A DNA stretch of 5,034 nt from an uncultured Pseudomonadota bacterium (GTDB lineage: Bacteria > Myxococcota_A > Polyangia > HGW-17): assembly GCA_938004375.1 (NCBI GenBank), contig CALKWH010000156.1, positions 1-5,034 on the forward strand, in the 5' to 3' direction. The notes beneath the pieces are model-generated. The model was not told the origin of the DNA, did no database searches, and saw only the letters and a list, made by a program, of their open reading frames with translations. Every line of letters starts with the position of its first letter. The stretch's first letter is position 1. Of the stretch, positions 4,985 through 5,034 are shown one piece after another. The position numbers and the translations under genes were made by a program.

Positions 4985-5034
4985 AGATCGGAAGAGCACA
5001 CGTCGAACTCCAGTCACCGAATACGATCTCGTAT
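4985..5034 (+). other. Illumina TruSeq P7-side adapter with index (artefact)
   Basis: The sequence begins AGATCGGAAGAGCACACGTC and continues with GAACTCCAGTCAC, an eight-base index-like stretch CGAATACG, and ATCTCGTAT, matching the indexed TruSeq adapter. One T is missing after CACGTC compared with the standard adapter (CACGTCTGAACTCC). Real sequence ends at 4984; the first A could also be the A-tail base. The adapter creates false start codons on the minus strand at 5017 and 5001. Confidence 0.98.

Noticed and set aside
1..5034. Reading the contig as one intact 5-kb library molecule because P5 and P7 sequences flank it
   Set aside because: A 5-kb insert is far beyond normal short-read libraries. 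Assembly into read-through adapter at each end explains the layout more simply, though a synthetic long-read origin cannot be excluded.

Overview
The window is a short metagenome-style contig whose two ends are Illumina adapter sequence (1-48 and 4985-5034). About 4.94 kb of real, GC-rich bacterial DNA lies between them, and both outermost genes are cut by adapter. No rRNA or tRNA marker is present. The best lineage clue is the pair of exported proteins built on the Cys-rich CGNGxxExGExCD repeat known from myxobacteria, one of them combined with RCC1-type repeats. This suggests Myxococcota or a related former 'Deltaproteobacteria' group. That is inference from domain content, not a marker-based placement.

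Layout. On the minus strand at the left, a GlpA/LhgO-type FAD oxidoreductase with a C-terminal BFD [2Fe-2S] domain (96-1643) overlaps the start of a second flavoprotein gene (49-111), of which only 21 codons survive. The two look like translationally coupled subunits of a flavoenzyme complex that oxidises a small hydroxy-acid or polyol-phosphate substrate. A good sigma70-like promoter (1688-1717) sits just upstream and decides the start codon. A 327-bp gap (1644-1970) follows, unusually dense in inverted repeats. Next comes a minus-strand Cys-rich lipoprotein (1971-3509). A 326-bp divergent intergenic region (3510-3835) separates it from a plus-strand secreted protein (3836 onward) with two Cys-rich modules and five RCC1-like repeats, truncated by the right adapter.

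How the genes relate. The two left genes form one metabolic transcription unit. The lipoprotein and the RCC1 protein are divergent neighbours that share the same disulfide module with almost identical cysteine spacing, so they are probably a related pair of cell-surface or secreted proteins. Nothing links them functionally to the oxidoreductase. I see no CRISPR array, mobile element or defence system. The points most worth a second look are the coordinated loss of two cysteines in one module, the structured gap at 1782-1948, and the adapter-derived false ORFs.
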